NCBI GenBank assembly: GCA_032718475.1
Contig: JAUCBJ010003477.1
Coordinates: 1-47,199 of the forward strand
From: Nemertoderma westbladi
Taxonomy: Eukaryota; Xenacoelomorpha; Nemertodermatida; Nemertodermatidae
Direction of reading: 5' to 3'
DNA length: 47,199 nucleotides
In this document: positions 43,545 through 47,199 of the stretch, piece after piece
Numbering within the stretch: the stretch's first letter is position 1
Layout of the letters: each line of letters starts with the position of its first letter
Position numbers and translations under genes: made by a program
The notes under the pieces: model-generated
What the model saw: the letters and a program-made list of their open reading frames with translations, nothing else
Database searches by the model: none
Told to the model about the DNA's origin: nothing

Positions 43545-44260
43545 ATTGAATGGATAGGCCCCAAACTGCACAGAAGTATTACTTTCTAAATGTATTACTG
43601 TCTCACTCTATCACAGACAGAAATCAAACATCAACTGTTAGTTTGTAGTTTGTATTACCCCGACAGCTGAATAGCTATTGCTATGTTAGGTGGGAGGCCA
43701 GCTGATTGAATTGTAAGCACTAGGCCGTTCCAATGTTTTATAGGTTGATGATAATGAATGAGGAGGGACCCAACTAACTACACTACGTTTGTCTATGGAC
43801 GGTCTCCTTATAGCCAGCTTGCTGGCTTTTCTAATTGAATCATATTATTCTGCAACCAATAATTTACTCTTTTAGACGAATTTGTACGTTTTTTTGCAGG
43901 ACTAACAAATTTTGGCGACGTTCTGTGCAAGATTGGCGATATTCCAAAAGATTCTGAGGCTCAAATATGTTGCTCTAATGACTGAATAGCCCAAATAAAA
44001 AAGTTGTACGAGTTGAAATCAATGAAATTCGACTTTAAATTTTCAAAACCGCTATTTTTCAGTGACCCCGTAATCGAAACGCCACAAAAAATATACAGTC
44101 TTGTGCGCAACCAAAATTTATGTAGAGTTTGTTATTAATTTTTTTGCGTACCTGCTTGAGCTTATGAGATATTATTATGAGATACACAACCACATCGTGT
44201 TTTTGAACGGCTCAACTCTTGACAAGAACTACCCTGGCCTATTAATAGGCAGGTTCGTTA
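43545..44260 (-). repeat. Right outer arm of the palindrome
   Basis: Inverted partner of 38379-39175, ending with cctattaataggcaggttcg then tta at 44260. The small ORF at 44101-44304 crosses the arm end and is not supported. Confidence 0.85.
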
Positions 44261-44384
44261 CTAGGACCTCATGGGCACCAGCAGGCTGCTGTTTCTATCA
44301 TTGAGTCTATTTCAATTTTCGTGTTTTCATTTTCGCTCACTCAGGGTACTGGTTTGAGGGGAAGGTTTGTTTAAAGCCAGCTTT
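44261..44384 (-). repeat. Inverted-repeat block outside the right arm
   Basis: Inverted partner of 39205-39327. Here it directly abuts the outer end of the arm, whereas on the left its copy sits inside the arm. Confidence 0.8.
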
Positions 44385-45449
44385 AACACTGACTGACTGA
44401 TGATCAGTTCTGCAGTTGACAGGCTGATGCTGAATTGATTCATCCAAGGCGCCATTTGGTCAACACCCAACAACCAACTAGCAGACAGTATTTGGTATTA
44501 AATTTCTTTTAAGGGCGAAAATGGGGCGAAATTATCGGATTTTATTAATTAAAAAATGTAAGGTGTGCCTTCTAATAATACCGATCTCACTGGAAAGCGA
44601 GATTTTTAAGATTGTTTTATAATTTCGATACTGTCGTTGATAATTTCGCCTTTGTCGATATTTTCGGGTTTTATAACTATCCGATGTACTACAGTATCAT
44701 CACCGAAAGGGGAGTCAAGGTTCAAGGATGTTTTTGGTGCGTCATCGTATTTACACCATTTAAGTAAACATTTAACCTTACGGCGTTAAGTCGCACAGTT
44801 TCGTTGTTCATCACAGGCGCGGATCCACAATAGGGGCGCGTGGCTCCGCGCACCATAGATTTTTTGAGAAAGAAAATAAAAAGAGTAAAATTTATAAAAA
44901 AAATTGTAAAAATTAATTTTTTTAGATTTACCATTAATTTATGGTTACAATAAAACATACAAGGGCCGCCATCACTCGCTCGCTAACCCCAAGCGGAATC
45001 AACATTCACAACTTCCATCTCCCTCCATACCATCATCCCCAATATAAAATCGCTGTAAACCTTTCCAAGGGCGCGCTCCATGTAGGCGGGAGGGGCTAAC
45101 AACCTATGTAATGGTAAAGCATGGGCCTATTTGTAAAGTATATTGCTGTTGTATTTGGTGGGTCGGGTCTATCAGTCTATGCAAGCCAAACCAATTATGT
45201 TTGTGAACTACTAGCTATGTACTACTGAGAGGACATTCTTTGAAGTTTACCGTGTCTTCTACAGACATATCTTCATTTCGTTACCTGTTCCGTCCCCCTT
45301 TGGGAATCTATCTCTACATTTCCTGGCTTGGCCTCCTGAGAATGCCTTATTCAGTTGCGGCAGTGCGGGGCGAAACCTACCGATCAGCTGGCTGCCGTCA
45401 GCTGATCACTAATTGCATGCAAAGTCTAGGTCTGTAGGTCTAGTTATAA
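44385..45449. other. Unannotated AT-rich interval
   Basis: No gene, RNA or clear element was recognised. It includes short recurrences of taatttcg/cgaaattat (44525-44660), a ggatccacaataggggcgcg segment (44820-44840) of a kind seen near ends of DNA transposons, and a small hairpin at 45382-45407. Confidence 0.5.
45382..45407. repeat. Short perfect hairpin
   Basis: gatcagctg and cagctgatc are 9-base inverted arms around an 8-base loop. Confidence 0.7.
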
Positions 45450-45649
45450 TTCATATGCGTACCTCTGGTATTTTCGTATTGCAAAAATAAGACTATGTTA
45501 TTGATATATTGTTTATTGTTTTGGTTAGAAAAGCCCACCACTGTAACCTGCTCCTTTCCGTGAATTAAGTAATGGAGATTAGTTTATTGTTTTGGTTAGA
45601 AAACACCACCACTGTAACCTGCTTCTTTTGCCAGAGGTACGCATATGAA
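45450..45649. mobile_element. 200-bp MITE-like element carrying two 68-bp-type units
   Basis: Perfect 19-bp terminal inverted repeats (ttcatatgcgtacctctgg at the left; its reverse complement at 45631-45649) enclose two direct copies, 71 bp apart, of gtttattgttttggttag and gtaacctgct. These are the reverse complement of the unit amplified at 41880-42537. The element has no coding capacity. A target duplication is not obvious, so the superfamily is not assigned. Confidence 0.75.
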
Positions 45650-46202
45650 CGATAACCGTAGGTCTTGTTGCTTTGTAGTTTTTTACATACTTTGGCACTG
45701 ACATACCTACCGGTAAGGTTTTTACTTAACGTGCTTGTGTGGTGATCAGCAGCAAGGACATACAAAATATGAAACACAACAATATCAAATTACAAAAAAC
45801 GTTATAAATAATATAACGCCATCTAGGGAAGTTTACAGGAAACAACAAAATTGCCCTAGAATAATCCTGACCGCTGATTGGAGGACAACAAAGAGGGATA
45901 GATAGGTAGGATAATACCGGTTAGTAAGGAAGATATCAAGATATGGTCAGTACAATACAGTACCTACAGTAGTAGTTTAGATTCGTGTTTCTTTTTGGAT
46001 GTCTGACATCTGACTGTCTGACGTATGTACAGATGTATTTCAGTATTTTGATTTATCTGTTTTGATTAGATGAACTAACAAACTAATCGTTTTAGCCAGC
46101 CTGCCAGTTAACGGCAGATTTTCTTCAGGGAAACCAGAAAAACTAAGTGGTAGATTGCCACGGAACCCGGGTTTGACCTTATCCTGTTATCCAGCTTTCA
46201 CA
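45650..46202 (+). repeat. Probable part or all of a 5' LTR (left end not determined)
   Basis: The primer-binding site at 46205-46222 implies that an LTR ends just before it; CA at 46201-46202 fits. The start cannot be located because the partner LTR lies beyond the window, so the left coordinate is only an outer limit. No ORF of note is present. Confidence 0.45.
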
Positions 46203-46204
46203 TT

Positions 46205-46222
46205 TGGGGGCTCGTCCGGGAG
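46205..46222 (+). promoter_or_regulatory. Primer-binding site matching tRNA-Pro
   Basis: tgggggctcgtccgggag begins two bases after the inferred LTR end. From general knowledge, the site used by tRNA-Pro-primed retroelements, such as the murine gammaretroviruses, differs from it only at the last base. This predicts reverse transcription primed by tRNA-Pro. Confidence 0.85.
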
Positions 46223-46397
46223 GATTTTTTTTCTTCCTGGTTGCTGCTGCTGGTTATAGACTTGTTACTTGTACCGTCAGACCGTTGGGCGTAGATAATC
46301 GATTGTTGGTTATCGCTATCGGTAAACTGGCTGACTTTGGACTTGTACCGGTAGGTACCGGTAATATCAAGCATTCAGACAGTCAGCGAGTCAGGGT

Positions 46398-47199
46398 ATG
46401 ACAGACGTTTTTGGATTCGAGAACGATAGCGATAGTACCGGTAGTAGATGCGGAGGGTCTGACCAAACGCAAATAGCCGTCGGTCCGAGAGAAGAATCAA
46501 GTTGGACGGACATAAACTTAAATAGTCCGGCGGTTGTCGTTCCTGGTTCCGGTTGCGACCGTCCTAGATATTCTGAAACGCAGTCTCACGGTAGGAATCG
46601 GTTTCCTGCAGTACCGGTACCAGGAGAAGGGGACCGTTACATACATCCTAATAGAGAGCAGCAAGGTACCGATACCTGTATACAGCTTGAACGCGACGCA
46701 CCGTTAATGGCGGATATCAGGAAGGAACCGGAAATATTCGACGGGCGTGGAGATGTTGATTCCTGGGTTAGTGCATTACAGCGATTGGGACGTCTTCGAA
46801 GATGGAATTACGTGATGATGGGAAGGGTTGCTTCCGTTTATGTGTCAGGTACCGCGGCTCGCGTAATAGAAGAATTACCTACTGAACAACAAATCGATTT
46901 TGATAGCGTAGTAGCCGCTCTGCGAGCTAGATTTAGGCCTTTACCCCCCGATGTTATATGTAGTAAGCTGTTAGATTGTAGGCTTGGAATAAATGAAACT
47001 ATAGAGGAGTATGTAGATAAACTCCAGAAATGGGGACAGCAAGCCTGGGTAGATATGAATGGTGCGCAACGAGATCGGTTATTACTTACAGTTTTTTACA
47101 GAGGCATACCCTCTGATTTGGCTTTTAGGATTAGAAACAGCCATCCGCAAACGTTTGACGAGGCTGTACGTATGGCTCGTAATGAAGAAATTTATTTAG
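46398..47199 (+). CDS. Ty3/gypsy-type gag polyprotein, 5' part (runs off window)
   Basis: The ORF starts at ATG 46398, 175 bp after the primer-binding site, and stays open for 267 codons to the window edge, so its stop is not visible. Residues 1-100 are polar and low-complexity (Ser, Gly, Pro, Asp). From about 103 a retrotransposon gag capsid domain is recognisable: MADIRKEPEIFDGRGDVDSW, then an ALRARFRPLPPD segment, ETIEEYVDKLQKWGQQAW and FYRGIPSDLAFRIRNSHP. The order of helices and the spacing fit the Retrotrans_gag family of Ty3/gypsy elements. No frameshift or stop occurs, so the copy could be intact. A further in-frame ATG starts the capsid part (46707). Confidence 0.85.
   Translation, partial: MTDVFGFENDSDSTGSRCGGSDQTQIAVGPREESSWTDINLNSPAVVVPGSGCDRPRYSETQSHGRNRFPAVPVPGEGDRYIHPNREQQGTDTCIQLERDAPLMADIRKEPEIFDGRGDVDSWVSALQRLGRLRRWNYVMMGRVASVYVSGTAARVIEELPTEQQIDFDSVVAALRARFRPLPPDVICSKLLDCRLGINETIEEYVDKLQKWGQQAWVDMNGAQRDRLLLTVFYRGIPSDLAFRIRNSHPQTFDEAVRMARNEEIYL

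Overview
The window is animal nuclear DNA, most likely from a marine-type invertebrate. The evidence is a RIO1-family kinase gene with eukaryote-style polyadenylation signals, GT-AG bounded EGF-like exons, a tRNA-derived SINE head, non-LTR retrotransposon remnants, a BEL/Pao LTR retrotransposon (a superfamily known only from animals) and a Ty3/gypsy-type gag. The species cannot be fixed from the sequence. Intergenic DNA is AT-rich and unusually full of the palindromes ACCGGT and AGGCCT.

Layout. (1) 1-17371 is a satellite of 34/35-bp units with long higher-order structure. It is broken once by a 5'-truncated non-LTR retrotransposon (9766-10849, minus strand) flanked by an 11-bp target duplication. 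(2) 17372-17932 is a spacer with one stray 68-bp-type repeat. (3) 17933-22200 is a 27-bp minisatellite of about 158 units; because 27 is a multiple of 3, four of its six frames stay open and give huge but probably meaningless ORFs. (4) 23006-24517 is an intact, intronless RIO1 kinase (RIOK1-like) gene, the only complete conventional gene here. (5) 24735-25203 is a MITE-like inverted-repeat element, and 25704-26221 holds two EGF-like exons on the plus strand. (6) 26956-38349 is a complete, very young LTR retrotransposon on the minus strand, with near-identical 1.2-kb LTRs, TG...CA ends and a 5-bp target duplication. Its main ORF (1142 codons) has BEL/Pao gag, zinc knuckles and an aspartic protease, but reverse transcriptase, RNase H and integrase are missing. 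The protease is joined in frame to the linker that normally sits between RNase H and integrase. A second ORF of unknown function lies downstream. (7) 38379-44260 is a 5.9-kb imperfect palindrome whose arms enclose a broken non-LTR reverse transcriptase, a 62-bp repeat, a 68-bp tandem array and a 99-bp-period duplication. (8) 45450-45649 is a 200-bp MITE-like element with perfect 19-bp terminal inverted repeats; it carries two copies of the same 68-bp-type unit. (9) From before 46202 to the window end is the 5' part of a Ty3/gypsy-like element, with a primer-binding site matching tRNA-Pro and an open gag ORF running off the edge.

The genes do not form a pathway. The window is a heterochromatin-like, repeat-dominated region in which satellites, MITEs and retroelements surround one housekeeping-type kinase gene and a fragment of an EGF-repeat gene. 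The candidate for something undescribed is the 26956-38349 element: it appears recently mobilised yet lacks its own polymerase and integrase, keeps a long open gag-protease ORF, and carries an extra ORF. It looks like a gag-coding parasite of an autonomous BEL/Pao partner. A second theme is how the satellites arose: one repeat unit occurs inside a MITE, as a tandem array, and at the edge of the large satellite.
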